Counted from the stretch's first letter, positions 12,951-25,298 are shown. The stretch is DNA of 64,000 nucleotides from Megaleporinus macrocephalus (GCA_021613375.1 CM038726.1:12718253-12782252), one strand, 5' to 3'. Notes: generated from the letters alone by a model not told the origin. Program-made: numbers and translations.

Positions 12951-13140
12951 GTACAGTATTATGCAAAACTTTCAGCCACCTAAGAACATTGTTTAAATCC
13001 ATTTGTCTTGCCAACACCTAACAGTTATAAAAGTGTAAAACCACCATATATTTTTAGAATAGATGCCAACAAACATAAATATGATAATAAAGTAACAAGT
13101 GCTTCATAACTCATACATCTTGTAAACTAGTTTGAAGAAT
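12951..13140 (+). mobile_element. Terminal fragment of a Tc1-like element
   Basis: Begins GTACAGTATTATGCAAAAC, close to the terminal inverted repeat (GTACAGTACTGTGCAAAAG) of a large fish Tc1-like group, followed by TTTCAGCCACCTAAGAACATT, typical of the sequence just inside that end. The other end and any transposase are missing, so it is a solo end or a heavily decayed copy. Confidence 0.6.
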
Positions 13141-14878
13141 AAACTCCACCAGTCATCACATGGATTTCCCATATTCCATCATCATGTGACTTATTTTGTG
13201 CATGATGGATGAAACTATTGCTCGATCGTAAAAGCTGTGATTTGAGCGCAACTGATGAATGAGCTCAAGTTTCACGGAGACTGGTAGCCAGCTTCTAATA
13301 CGTTATTTACACACATTATTTGCAAATGAAATGTTTATACCCTTTAAATGAAATGCACTGTAATTCATGCAGGTGTGAACCAATTAAAGGAAAGCGTTAG
13401 CATCTAATTCAGGAAATTCCAAATCACATTTAATTTAAAATTTTAAATAGAGGATTATGATTGTGATTTGAGTGTCAATGATATTAATGAAATGTGCATA
13501 AGCAACAAAGTTTTTTAAGTTCTTAAAACCTTGTACAGAACCTTATGTGTATTCCAACTAGATGTGAGTTGGATTGTACAAATACAACAAAGATGAAATT
13601 TATAAATAACTAAACAGTCAGATTTTACAATAATAACTTCAGATCTTTGCTAATGCAGATGTCCTTCTAGTATTTAAAATCTAACAGAAACCGTGCTGTC
13701 TGTCTGTTTGCGTCCATGTGTATGTAAAGAATATTTTCTTTTTCTCAGGCATGGCATTTATCATAGTATACAGTTCCATGTGAAAGTGATGTATTGCGAT
13801 TCCTTCACATAATGTAACAGATGTTAAGACATTTGCAACCATTTGTGATCATGCAGTACACTGGAGGCAGGGCTTTATCAGTGGGGCTCCTTTTCCGATT
13901 GGCTCATGTCCTTTTGAGTGGCAGCTTAGCACAAGCCCGACCGCATCTTCAACCCGTTCCTTCGAGCAGTGGTTCAAGCCTCTAGTCTGCACTGGGTGAA
14001 GAATGTCTGACAGATATGAATGTCTCAGCCTCACGGCTATCATTAAACTTTTCGGTCACCAACAAAGACAGTGCTTAAAAATTCACACTCAAGACTTAGA
14101 TAAATGCTGCTCGGAGAACGTGGTGAGAAAAGCACAAGGGTGGTGGGAGGACATGACCAGCAGCGCTGGCAAAACCTAGCACTTCCCTGAACTCATGCCA
14201 TGCTCAGCCTCAGATTGCCTCAGACCAAGAGCTCATCAATTGGAGAACTGTTGTTGGCCCAGGAGCCTTCAGGGGTTCAAACAGATGTTCTTCAATATGC
14301 TAGCTGTTGCTCTTCAGTTCTACACTGCAGTAGCTCGGGTCAGACTACAACTCGGAATCAGATTTGTGGCTTTCCAACATGCTGTGGGTTTAGTCACATA
14401 TATTTGTCTTACCTTTAGGCCTAGAACAGGTAGTGTGATATTGATGGAGCTTTTATACACTGATATACTAACAATATTTAAACCACCTCCTTGTATGTTC
14501 ACTCAGTACCCATGAATCGGCTTCGCTAAAAGCACTTTGTGGTTCTGCGATTACAGACCGTAGTCCATCTGTTTGTCTGCATATTTAGTTAGTCCCTTTT
14601 TGACCTGTTTTTCAATGGTCAGTACTCTAAAAGAACCAAGTACGATTTGGATGGTGGGTCATTGTAAGTACTTTTACTTTTTGCATACCTTTTTTAAATA
14701 CAATATTGCATACTCAGTTTGTATGATACTTATTAAAGATACATGAGTATGTATTGAACAGATATTGCACAATATATTCATTTGAACTAATATGTCCATA
14801 TGTTCAGCTCCTACACCTTCCAAACCTGTACAGCATATGGCATATATTATATATTGTGTATCTTCTAAATGAACACAC

Positions 14879-14879
<1 letters not shown>
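13141..14879. other. Intergenic DNA with a GC-richer patch near 13.85-14.45 kb
   Basis: Mostly AT-rich. The stretch 13850-14240 is more balanced and repeat-free and could be a weak candidate conserved element. The open frames there (up to 106 codons) overlap one another in different frames, so none is called. Confidence 0.4.

Positions 14880-14961
<82 letters not shown>
14880..14961. repeat. (AT)n microsatellite
   Basis: An 82-bp pure AT dinucleotide tract, able to extrude as a cruciform. It produces the alternating Tyr-Ile open frames on both strands. Confidence 0.97.
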
Positions 14962-14964
<3 letters not shown>

Positions 14965-15990
14965 TCCACTCTGGTTCTTTTTGTGCTTTCTCTACTTAGT
15001 ACTTAGTATTTATTTAGTATTTTTACACCACTAGCCATCATCCAAATACTTTTTTACACCTCTTTCAATCATCCAAATACTTTCAGTGACAATAGTAAAC
15101 GTTATATTGGGCTATTTTTTAACATCCTTAGTTACTGTGTCGTGCCAAAGCTTTGTAAAATTAAAAGAATTCAGAGCAAAAAGTGAATTTGACCAGCTGA
15201 CCAGCTGTGGTCCACAGAAGGAAAGAGTTCCAATCTAAGTTTGAAGCCGGTTTGATGATTTATTTTTCAATCTTTGGGCTTTAAATGTTTTGAACACATG
15301 TGAATGCGCCCCAACATAAGTAATTGCCTTCAATGTTTGAGTTATTGATATCAGCCAGCAACTTTATACCACTTTTACCTTGTGCACAACCTTCAACAGT
15401 ATGGTTGGAGTATTGATTTTGAGTAAAGACACTTGTTAGCTCCTTACTAAAGGAACAATGAAGTGCAGGCTTAGCACCACCCACACAACACTGACCAGAG
15501 CACAGGGAGAAAATATAAATAATGCTTTGGAGGTTTTTGAATGAAACAAATGAAATGATCACAAAATGAAATAATTATTTGTTAAACGTTTATGGAGAGG
15601 TGATCAAGTCCCTTTAATTTATCAGCTTCCCCAGACAAAACACAAGAATCTACACACCGGCTCCTCAAAAGAAAGGTATGTATTCCAGGCTGGTACGTGA
15701 TAAATGCTTCTTGCTTGCAGGCATTTGCCTAAACAGAAAAACCAAAGGGTCTTGATCTCGCAAACATCATGAAACTATGAAGCTATCTCAGAGCAAAAGA
15801 GTTAAAGACAGTAATTTGTTGTCCCGCCATGTTCAATGAAAGACAAAAAGTGATTTGAACCATGGTAGAGTCTCGGTTAGCCAGTTCCCTCTGAGTTTCT
15901 AAACAAAAGGATTTGAATGCTCTCTTTGAAATGAGAAGACACATAACAAAGGCATCTTTTGCAATTGCCCACTCTCATGAGAACCTCTTA
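14962..15990. other. Intergenic DNA, no gene seen
   Basis: AT-rich, with a small near-duplication at about 15035-15090 (CATCCAAATACTTTTTTACACC followed by a similar phrase). No recognisable gene or transposon. Confidence 0.5.
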
Positions 15991-15994
15991 TAAG

Positions 15995-16165
15995 AAACAC
16001 ATTTTTGCAGGGCAAAGCGAGCACACCGCATACAATCGCTTGCCTGTTCTCTTGGGCCACCGAAACAATCTCTTAATTAATGCGAGTTTATGGTGAACCA
16101 CCAATCAATCTATCAAGGATCTCAGAGTACCCCAGGCATGGCCAAGGCCTGTCGGGGAAACAGAC
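15995..16165. promoter_or_regulatory. Candidate conserved noncoding regulatory island
   Basis: A compact repeat-free patch containing CCGAAACAATCTC (about 16060), TTAATTAATGCGAG (16073-16086) and CCAATCAATC (about 16101-16110, PBX/NF-Y-like). Homeodomain, SOX-like and PBX-like words within 60 bp suggest an enhancer; this is inference. Confidence 0.42.
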
Positions 16166-17883
16166 AGCAAATCCTTCAGCCTTTTCGCTCGTCAGATAGA
16201 TAGGTTGGTTTTATTTTGTAACAGTTGATGAATTTATGAACTCTACATACAAATTCATCCACAGAGCCTTTTTTATCAAATAGATTAAAGATGAACTGAA
16301 TTTCCAGCAGTTTTAATCTATCAAATAAATCCTTTAATACAAAAAGTGTTGATTTTAACATTTTTTGTAAATTGTTCATACGTGGAAATGCATAATTCTT
16401 TCTTTTTCATTTTTATTATTTAAGCTTCATCCTATGACTTATATTAGTGCAGAATTTAGGGTATATAATAATTACGCAGTATATAAAGCACTTAGTTACG
16501 ACCTTGTCATGCAAATATGAATTACATGATATATTCAAACCTTATTAGCATATAATTGGCTGTATTTGATGCCTCTGGGTTCTAGGTAATCTCAGGTTTA
16601 TGGGCGTGTTCAAAACTAAATATACCTTGAAAGTATCATAGAATTAAATCCTAGATTTACATTGGCACACTTGAATAAGAAGAGTGTACTGAACTTACAT
16701 ACCGTGTTTACACTGTTGTCCCCACTTTCAAATTTAAGTCCTGCAAAAAAGGGGTTGTAAAATGGGTTGATTTCAAAACTGTTATGTAACTTGACTTTTA
16801 CACATGAGAATGGGGCAAAAGCAATAACAATAATGACCTCAAGTTATGTACCAACACAAATCATATTGAACATATTTTCTTAACAAAATACAGCACTGTA
16901 AACATTGCTAAATCATTTGAAACATTGAATTTACTCCCCCATGCAGTCCATATTCATGCTATTCTCCATGACAATACTGGGGGGGGGCATCTTTGTTTAC
17001 TTTGTGTTAGAACTTCCGGTGCGCCCGCGGATATGTTGATACTAATTACAAGCAAAACAACAACAAACATATAAAATGACTAGTATAATACTTTCAGTTA
17101 GAGCTTGTCACAATAATCGGAAGAAGAGGAAAACTTGGTTTGAAAAACAGTGTTACGAACACAGCACATAAAGTTCAGAGTGTTGGGTTCCAAAGAAGAG
17201 GACCTGCGTCTATGACTGAAGTTGCTAAATTTAAAACATCCACTCAAACCTCCGTATGTCTGCTCTTACCATTCTGTGGAGGAGAACCAGCATCAGAGCA
17301 TCCTTATCCAGAGAAATGGCTCGATTATGAAGCTCAGAGGAGGCAGACACGCCAGGTGCTTGTGAGGCTATCATTTATGATCTGTGCTATCTGGACTGTA
17401 GCTAACACCCACGCAAAGAGACTAGGGCAGCTGGCTTGACTTAGGTTTACACCGGCTTTCAGAAATGTAAATTCACCGTCTGTGTGTAGGAGTACACGAC
17501 CGACCTTCCCACTATGCAGGTACTGATACGCTTCACTACTTGTATAGTTTTGCTGAACCTTCTACACCTTCCGAGACTACAGAATAATTATAAATGTTGC
17601 TATAAGTAACCTCAGACCACCCTTTCATATCATCCACCCATTGCGTTATTAACCTTGGATGAGACAGTGTTGTCCCATTCAAACTCTCTGGTCCTCTGGT
17701 CCTCTCTGGTCTCCTCGCATGCAACTGTATTCATTTTGGTTAGCTGACCAAAAATTCTAACACAAAGGCAGAAAAAAATTAATGCTTGAAAGTGGGTGTG
17801 GTGAAACACAGTGAATATGGAAACTGTGTGGAAAAACTATGGAAAATTATGTGTTTCCATGATTTCACAGAAAGCAACACATA
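16166..17883. other. Intergenic DNA, no gene seen
   Basis: AT-rich to about 16980, then a G-run at 16980-16987 and mixed DNA. A 99-codon plus-strand frame (17140-17439) has no recognisable domain. The short tandem TCTCTGGTCCTCTGGTCCTC lies near 17685-17710. Confidence 0.5.
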
Positions 17884-18059
17884 CTGTACATATACCAAAG
17901 AAAATGTAGGTCCAAAACAGCAACAGGAGAGGCCAAAAACCTTCTTTACATTTAACGTAAGTCAATTGAACCAAACATTTTTACAAGCTGTTTTTGACCA
18001 TGTCTACTGGTGCTTTTTAGCATTAAATTGTCATGGTTTTCTTTGGACAGCGATGATTT
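17884..18059 (-). mobile_element. MITE-like family member (copy C)
   Basis: Starts with a decayed end (ACCAAAGAAAATGTAGG), contains CTTTACATTTAACGTAAGTC and CATGTCTACTGGTGC, and finishes with a well-preserved terminal motif TTTTCTTTGGACAGCGATGAT at 18038-18058. Orientation is the same as copies B and D. There is no coding capacity. Confidence 0.72.
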
Positions 18060-19139
18060 ATCTATGTTGGTAAAAAGTTCTTTGGTACATAAAAGCACAA
18101 TAAGTATTAAGCTGTATGGACTGAAACACTCCTTATAACTTTAAAGTAAAATGGGCAGGACTAAATTGCTGACATCACAAAAGTTATGTATTCAAAACAA
18201 GCTGTTTTATTTACATTTGTATAAACGTGGAAGTAAATTATATACTTTGAAACTTTTATAATGTTTTCACATTACATCAAACTCATTAAAAGGGAGGAAA
18301 ATGTGTTTATTCATTATATATGCACTTTGAACGCACTCTTTCATATCTTGCCCATCACGTGTTCTGGAAAAAAATCTCTTTGTAGAGTTGACAGCTCCTG
18401 GTTTCCGTCAACTTCGTGCTGTCTCGTTCATCGCTGTGACATGTTTGACTCTCCGCTTTTCATGTTAGCTAGCATAGCAACTGCCGCCAGTCCAACAGCT
18501 CGTTTCCATCACTGTCATGGGCTGCATTCAACCACATACTAACCTGGCACTAAGATTTATGGTTACCTAGGGTGACTTTGACATTCCTGGTGCCAGAAGA
18601 GCAACTACTGTTGCGTAATCCCAGTGTGATGAATGACGTGCAGTGACAGTGATACCTCAGCCGTTTGATATGGAACACTTGTGATTCCTAAAAAGGTAAA
18701 GAAATTCCCAATCTAGTTGCTAACTGACCATAATAGTGCGAAACTTGCCCCCATCTGCACGTGTCTCTGTTAAGACCTTCGTGGCAGGGGTCATGTGATC
18801 AGTGATCCTTCATGTTTTTCAACTACTTGAACTGCGAAGTCACGTGTTCATCTTTCAGGAGCCTCCAGACATCGTGCAGACTCCTGGTGACAGGTAAAGA
18901 GGCTCAAGCATTAGCGAGCCAGTGACTGAAAGGACACTTGACAGAGCACCGTCCACACTATGTGCTTGGTAAATATGCATTATGGGCTCCAAAGAATGCA
19001 AGCAACAAATACTGACCCCGCTAAACAAGAAGAAAGATGATGCCTAACAGTCACTCTCCTGTGGCTTTCTGGTATTTTCTTTTGCTGTGGCTGCGGTCAC
19101 TGCGCTTTATTTCAGCCAAAAGTTTGTTGAAGTACGAGC
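18060..19139. promoter_or_regulatory. Intergenic DNA containing a loose cluster of E-boxes
   Basis: CACGTG occurs at 18356-18361, 18758-18763 and 18841-18846 (the last as GTCACGTG), with TCATGTGATC at about 18791. These are bHLH-ZIP (MITF/TFE/USF-type) consensus words. Only the motifs are seen; binding is inference. No gene is visible. Confidence 0.3.
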
Positions 19140-19660
19140 ATTTAGCCAACCACAGGGCTGTTCCCCTTTGACTTAATCCCTCCAAGGAACTGCATGCATG
19201 AGGTGCTTGTTTGAGTTAGCCGTGCTTGTGAAAAGACTGATATATACACAGCACGAGCAGCATGAACACCGGCTAGCGTGGTGTTTTCTTAAGTGCAAGG
19301 GTTACGAATTTATTTGTTTACACTGAACCCCAGTCGATTCACATTTCGCGTGTCCTCGGGCTGGTTTTTGGGAGCAGCGCAGTTCGGAGCTGGTGGCGTC
19401 CTTGTTTTCACTCGCAGGACAAGCCATTCTCACATGACTGGCCGAACTGAATGGCGGTCATTGTTCTGATCGGCCGGGGGAAAGAGCGCCCAGCACATAT
19501 GAGTTTCATGAGAAGTGAGGACATCATATTGGAGTGTTAACATCTCTATTCATTACTCTGCATGCTCATGAGGAGTTCAGGATTTGTCTGACTGATTGCA
19601 TGCTGGCACAATAGATTCTGAACACAAGAGCTGCAACATGTGGTCTGATTTAAGCTCCGA
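19140..19660. promoter_or_regulatory. Candidate conserved noncoding regulatory island
   Basis: About 500 bp of balanced, repeat-free sequence. The densest part is 19320-19600, with TGGCGGTCATTGTTCTGATC (SOX-like ATTGTT, about 19459), CACATGACTGG and TTCATTACTCTGCATGCTCATG. The texture is that of a developmental enhancer. Conservation was not tested. Confidence 0.42.
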
Positions 19661-20339
19661 TTTGAAGGTGTTGCAGGGAAGTCAACTTGTGCAATAAGTC
19701 CTTTTTTTGTTTTTTTTTGCTATCATGTTCAAGGGGTAATGGGCCTCCATGTCTCCCAGAGCGGGTGCTTGGCTCGGCCTGTATGGGAGTGTTCATCGAG
19801 CTAATGTATGAGACACATTCAATTTATATTACTGTGCTCTACTTTCATTCCAAATTGCCATTAAACTGAACAAAAGCAGGCAAATCAAGGTTCTCGCTGA
19901 ATCAAGTCTTTAAATAATGCATGTATTGAATTTTAAATAGACATATCAGTAAGCGAATACTCTGATTAAGTGCTGTAGCACTGGAAGGGTCTTGGCACGC
20001 TGCAGCATACTTTCTTTCATAACCCAGGTGCCAAAGTCTTACTGGAATGCAACCAAACGTGTGTCAAAGATGTGAAAAGATATTGTATTGCTAGATTTAT
20101 TATGGCAACAATTTGAATTTGTGCATGGAATAAAAAGATCATGTCATATATTGAAAACATATCTGTACAATGTGCAGATAACACATGACATAGTGGTATA
20201 AATCTAGCATCACAAGCCTGATATGAAGTTGCTGCATAGTTTTTGTTTTACTATTCAAATGTCATTATGTGGAAGTGTCTTTAACTATATAGAACGTTAT
20301 ACAATATGTCACAATACTTTTTGTAATCACAATAGAAGA
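19661..20339. other. AT-rich intergenic DNA, no gene seen
   Basis: Short poly-T tracts near 19700-19718; otherwise ordinary AT-rich sequence. Confidence 0.5.
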
Positions 20340-21840
20340 CAGACAGATCATTGATGCAATGTCATTGTGTAATTAATAATGTTATTACATGGTGAGTTAT
20401 ACAACAAATTACATCTACAATAAGGTTGCATTGTATTTCGGTTTATGCGTGTAATTTGTTTGTCATTTTGATGGCAAAGATGTGACCAAGACTTTAAGTA
20501 AATGCACTGATATATGTTATTACATAGTAAATTACACAATGATTGGTATCTACATAGAAAATTCTACATATCATTATAACTATATTCAGATCACAACCCA
20601 CAACCTCATGTTTTCTTTCTGTTTTAAAAAGAAATGGAAATGTTTGTCAATGGAAATATGGTCTCTGTCTATTTATTGATTTGTTGTTGGTTTACTGATG
20701 TTATTTGAGCTAATCTTTTTTTTGGTATTTGTATACACAGAAATTGTGATTTACAGAAGCATATCTATATTGGCAATTCACGGTTCCTTTATTTGCTTGT
20801 TTGATCATTCATGTATTTATGTGCTGACAGGCAAGATGGCTTAAGTCAGTATCCAAATATATCTATGTATATAGATTGTTTGTTTGTTTGTTTATTTGTA
20901 TCTACACTCTCTGCAAAGTCGAATTTTATAAGTAAGTTTTTTAATTTTATAATTTTATTTTATATGTATATAAGTGATGTCAATGTCAATGATGCCACTT
21001 CCTCCCCAAATAAACACCTTCTATAAATGTGCATGCATTCAATGTAAAGTTTACATCCTGTTTGAGGCATCACTTGTGACTTTTCCCATAGTTTCAGTGC
21101 AAAATACATGGAACATAATCATAATACTGTAAGTGTTTGTAACTATGCAATGATTTCTATCTGCATTAATTTTCCATTGTGTTTTCTGTTGTGTTGAGGA
21201 AATAACTGAAATTTGGGGAATATGTTAAGGACTTTTTTTTTACTTTCTACTGAACAAGACTGTCAGTAGATGTAATGTAATTATGTAATTACATGTTATT
21301 ACATTGCATTTACAAGTTACATTCTGTTTGCTGCCTCACTTGTGACATGTTAAATATACCCCTCTGCAAAACAAAGCTGTAAGTAGATGTAGTGATGTAT
21401 GTCTAGATTTGATTTCAGATTTGTAATTTTTTCATGGTACTGATGCCAAAAATGCAGTGGATGCTTCCCCACCACCCAACAAATAAAGTCTGAGTGTAGA
21501 TTATGTAATAAGGTGTGTTACAGCATAAAGTTATGTAATGATTTGATCTAAATTCTATTTAATTTAACTGTTATGTTCCCAAAATGTAGCAAAAATGTAA
21601 AAGTTGCTTTTTCTTCCACAGCACACGACTATAGGTGTTATTACACAGTACATTATACAGTTCATTTCATTTTCAGCCTACACTTTTCAGTCTGCATTTT
21701 CTATTTATTTTGATGTCAGAAGAATATGACAAAAATGTAAAGTATATTTCTTATATTTGCAAAAGAAGACCAGACACAAAACAAACCATTCATCACATCA
21801 CAACAAAACATTGCTTCTTTCACTTATGAACACAAATTGA
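20340..21840. repeat. Degenerate tandem array, AT-rich
   Basis: Phrases recur with drift. ATGTTATTACAT appears near 20378, 20513 and 21290, with a related TGTTATTACACAG near 21637. CATYCTGTTTG..GC.TCACTTGTGAC appears near 21054 and 21320. AAGTCT/AAGACTGTCAGTAGATGTA-like phrases appear near 21260 and 21374. CCCCAAATAAACACC and CCCAACAAATAAAG appear near 21003 and 21476. Several neighbouring copies are 107-130 bp apart, which suggests an old satellite or an expanded MITE interior that has decayed. Confidence 0.5.
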
Positions 21841-22754
21841 AAACTCTGCATGACTGAAAAATTAGGATCTGACAGAATTTTTCTGCTCGTTTCCGTGAGT
21901 TTAATATCAAATTACACCCTGTTTTTGCGCTGCCCATAACTGCAGCTTCTAAGAGATAATTATAGTTGTTGGGTGTGGTGATGATAGACTGTGCCAAGAG
22001 TAACTTGAGCGCTAAATGTGCTAAAAATAGGCCTCTGTGTGAGTCATAGCTGCCAAAAAAGATGAAAAATGTGTTGGGAGATCATCTAAAGGCCACAGGC
22101 TTGCACTCAGGTGAGAGAGGACATGGAATGTTGTTATGGTTGTTGTCAGCAGAAGAGGTCATAAGCGTGAGCAGTATCCATCAATGCAGTGAACGTGTGA
22201 TTTAGGTGTATGGTTCCCTCTTCTTAACCACTAACCACTTTCAAGTCAACTGGCTGAAATGCTGGCAGGTCAACTTTTCAGTGCTTTTGAGTATATGGTC
22301 TTGTCAAGGGCTCACTGTTGATACAGCAAGTCAATGTAAATTCAGCGTTTGATTAGAGTGATGCCTACACTTTTCAAAATTAGGCTTGGACACAATGTAC
22401 ATAATTGATAAACAACACAGTGACTGCATTCCATTAGTATCTTTGTTTGCAACATTGAAATCGAGAATATAAAAAGCCCTAAGGTTGGCCATTCCATTTC
22501 ATCTCATACAACTGAGTGGTAGAAAATCAATTAAAGAATTTACAGTGGCATGACTTTTATGCAGCTGTATGTACCCGTAATACCACATTGGAAACTATTA
22601 AGGAAATTTCACTCTTGGCACCGAATGTTGCGAATTGTTTAAGCCTTGCTGCGTTTGACGCTCGTCAGCCTAAAGAATCTGAAACTGCTCCCGAAATGTA
22701 TCCCCCCCAACACTAAATGTTATCCTTTCGATATCCCCTCGTCATTAACATGCA
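21841..22754. other. Intergenic DNA, no gene seen
   Basis: Mixed composition. The stretch 21930-22200 is slightly more complex but has no motif cluster. No coding evidence. Confidence 0.5.
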
Positions 22755-23060
22755 ATAAAGCCTGGTTTGAGTGCCATCACAGATGACAATGTTTGCCCAT
22801 CAGCCAGTGTGTTGCGCTCAGCCTCGGCAGCTCCAGACCCTTGTCCCTCTCGAGTCATTCTCATTGGATGGGCGGTGGAGATGAGCTATGCAACTGTTAA
22901 ACTGTGTAACTGTCACAGCGGCTTAGCTAGCAGCCCGAAGACGAGGCCCGCGGGGGAGCTGTCCTTTCTGGGCCAGTGGATCCAAATAAAAGCTGCTGGT
23001 GCCGTCTGGGGCCTTCGCTCCAAACTCCCCGTCGCACGGCTTGGTGTTAAAAGAGTTGCA
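22755..23060. promoter_or_regulatory. Candidate conserved noncoding regulatory island
   Basis: A GC-balanced, repeat-free patch including CTCATTGGATGGGCGG (CCAAT-box-like inverted ATTGG next to GGGCGG, 22862-22874) and a purine-rich CCCGCGGGGGAGCTG segment. A 102-codon plus-strand frame spans it but resembles no protein I know. Regulatory DNA is the more likely reading. Confidence 0.35.
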
Positions 23061-23475
23061 GCAGCGTGTCCTTAAACAGGTTGCTTTTGGAAGAGTTGTG
23101 AAATCCTGCTGTTTCAGTCCTTGTGGCTGAAAGAATAGGGGCGTGAGGGATGAAAAATTGAAATTTGTCGTTGTCTCTCTGGCCTCTCGGCTTGTGCCGA
23201 GTTTTCTGCAGCTTTCTCACGTTGCCCACCTGCGACCTTGCTACAGTTGTTTAAGACCACGAGGGATGTGGTAACTCTTGCAGTTTGTCTGTTTGAGTGT
23301 TGAAAACATCAGTATGTACATTTTGATAGCAGTAGCCGTCAAGCATTCCCTAAAACCCTAAGCTTCTCATTGGGGTTTGTGTTTGAGTGGTAAATCAAGT
23401 GATGTAGTTTTCAGACGACAGTTTGGCACAAACTTTTAAACAATTTATCCGCTGACCTCAGATCTGGTAAATTAA
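23061..23475. other. Intergenic DNA, no gene seen
   Basis: No repeat, motif cluster or coding similarity that I can support. Confidence 0.5.
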
Positions 23476-23550
23476 GGTACACCCAATTAGTCATGGGATT
23501 CAAATCCGAGACTTTCTGGTCCCACATCACTAGGCTACTAGCCACGCCAA
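23476..23550 (+). repeat. Fragment of a teleost dispersed repeat (tRNA-like tail)
   Basis: GGGATTCAAATCCGAGACTTTCTGGTC followed by CACTAGGCTACTAGCCACGCC matches, with decay, the common fish phrase in which a B-box-like GATTCGAACC is followed by GACCTTCTGGTC and CACTAGGCCACC. That phrase accompanies the GCAGACGCTCTTATCC repeat in many fish genomes. Only this end is present. Confidence 0.5.
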
Positions 23551-24014
23551 GCAACAATACTGTCATAATTCTCAGTAAGCTCAGTGTGTTATCATTTTCA
23601 TACATAGAGACAGGAAGCTCTGTCACAAATTTAGAATAAAAGAGCTATTACTCAAGTGTGATGCAGGCAGTAAAAACAGAATGCAAATGTTTGATTTATG
23701 TTGTGGTTTATCTGTAAAATCATACAATTCAGGGAATTTTACTAATAAATTTCACTGAAGGCTCACTATCCTTTTGATTTGATTAGTCAGCACAGAAAAC
23801 AAAAATTCTGGATCACAAAAGCCAGCAAAAATGCATCTGCAAAAATAATTTTAGCATGAACCTTTCTTTTTTTCAAAGTGCTTAAAAACTAAATGATTTA
23901 GTCATGCAATTGCCATGAGGCTAATTGATAGTGTATTAGCTTCAGGTACCTGTCAGCTGCCGTAGCCTTAGTACAAAACAAACAAAGCAAACTTCAGACA
24001 TAAAATATTCCTAA

Positions 24015-24038
24015 GGGGGGGTGGGGGGTAGGGGGGGC
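24015..24038 (+). repeat. G-rich tract with quadruplex potential
   Basis: Three runs of 7, 6 and 7 guanines separated by T or TA. The long runs can be split into four or more G-triplets, so a G-quadruplex could form on the plus strand. Confidence 0.6.
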
Positions 24039-24356
24039 TCACTCTTTGGTTCTTTTTTACCTTTAAAATAATGAAAATAAATGGAGAATGAAATTACAGA
24101 CCAGAATAAAAGACAGATTTAGTGGAGAAGTGGAGAAATATCACTTGTTTCTGCCATTTCATCATTCTCTGGTGTCCTTTTCCCTGACAAGAAGAACAGG
24201 TGCTGTGAAAAGCAGATCAGTGTCAAGTAGAGATTACAAATGTGTTACAGAAGATTGTAAACAGGTCAGAGAAATCACACAGTATCTTAAGGATTACACT
24301 CGGGATCAAAAGCAAGGGCTGAAGCTTCTAAAATAATCCATCCAGTCCTTCATATT

Positions 24357-24583
24357 GTCACCGTCCAATGAAAAATAGGCATCTCCAAAATGGCAACTTT
24401 ACAGGAGAGGACAAAGGTCTTCACTTTGATTACAATTTTAAAATGGAAGTGATTTTGGAGCATTTCCATTGGTCCACTTAACATGAATTTTTTACAGTCT
24501 AAATATGAGCTGTCGTGTCTGAAAGACATTGAAAAAAAATTGTCAAAAATGTAGAATGCAGGTTTTTCTTTGGACAGCGATAA
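24357..24583 (-). mobile_element. MITE-like family member (copy D, both ends present)
   Basis: The left end TCACCGTCCAATGAAAAATAG and right end TTTTTCTTTGGACAGCGATAA are inverted copies of one terminal motif, roughly ATCGCTGTCCAAWGAAAAA. The interior holds GCAACTTTACAGGAGAGGAC and CATTGGTCCACTTAACATG, shared with the other copies. At about 227 bp with no coding sequence it behaves like a nonautonomous DNA transposon. Target-site duplication is not resolved. Confidence 0.8.
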
Positions 24584-24892
24584 TATGTTTGTAGGGAGGA
24601 GCAGCACATACAGACATTTTGTTCTTCTGTGAAAAAAGTCCCAACATTCTTCTTCCTTTCTGTGAACATTTAATTGCATTCATCTAAAAAACATGAGGTT
24701 CATCTAAAAAATTAAATTCTGATGCTGGATCTTTAGTTCTGGATCACAAACGCAGCTACAACTCATCCCAATGGTATTAAGTGCTACTCCATCAATCCAG
24801 AGTTTGAGTGTAGTCACACTCTGTAACAGGGAAAGGTGTGAAATGATGTTTATCTACCGTACTCATATATAACTGAAGGTAATACTCAAAAG

Positions 24893-25080
24893 CATGGGTG
24901 TAGGTTTGCATTTGAACGGTAGGGACATGTCCCGATATATATTTTGCGAGGATAGAATTATCCCCACCAGTATTTAAATGAACTATCTTTGGAATGGAGT
25001 CATATTAGGAAGTTATACAATCAGTGTCATGCAAGACCCTGCAGACGGCTGCAAACCAGCATTAATTAGCGCTTTCACTG
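24893..25080 (-). repeat. Dispersed repeat fragment, pair of 53,750-53,870
   Basis: TGGGTGTAGGTTTGCATTTGAACG...GGGACATGTCCC...TTATCCCCACCAGTATT is, in reverse, similar to the segment near 53.8 kb (GGTAGGGATAATTC...GTGGGGACAAG...CTACGCCC). Phrases such as GTGGGGACAAG next to a ...CTACGCC end are frequent in fish genomes. The class is not determined. Confidence 0.45.
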
Positions 25081-25298
25081 GCACAGTGAAAGTATTCTGT
25101 GTGAAATTATATGATTCAGAATCTCATACCAGCACCCATACAGGTGAACCAGCTTAGCAATTTACCCTCAAATGCATTCATGTTGAAGAAAGTGCCAGGC
25201 ACAGAGAGCACTGAGTTAAAAATATTTAGAAGTGCGTGTGGGGTCGGAGGTGCCACGATTTTATTATTGGCCATTTACGATGCATTAATATTAAACTT

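Noticed and set aside
20340..21840. CRISPR-like array
   Set aside because: Units are irregular and drift strongly along their length, and the host is a vertebrate.
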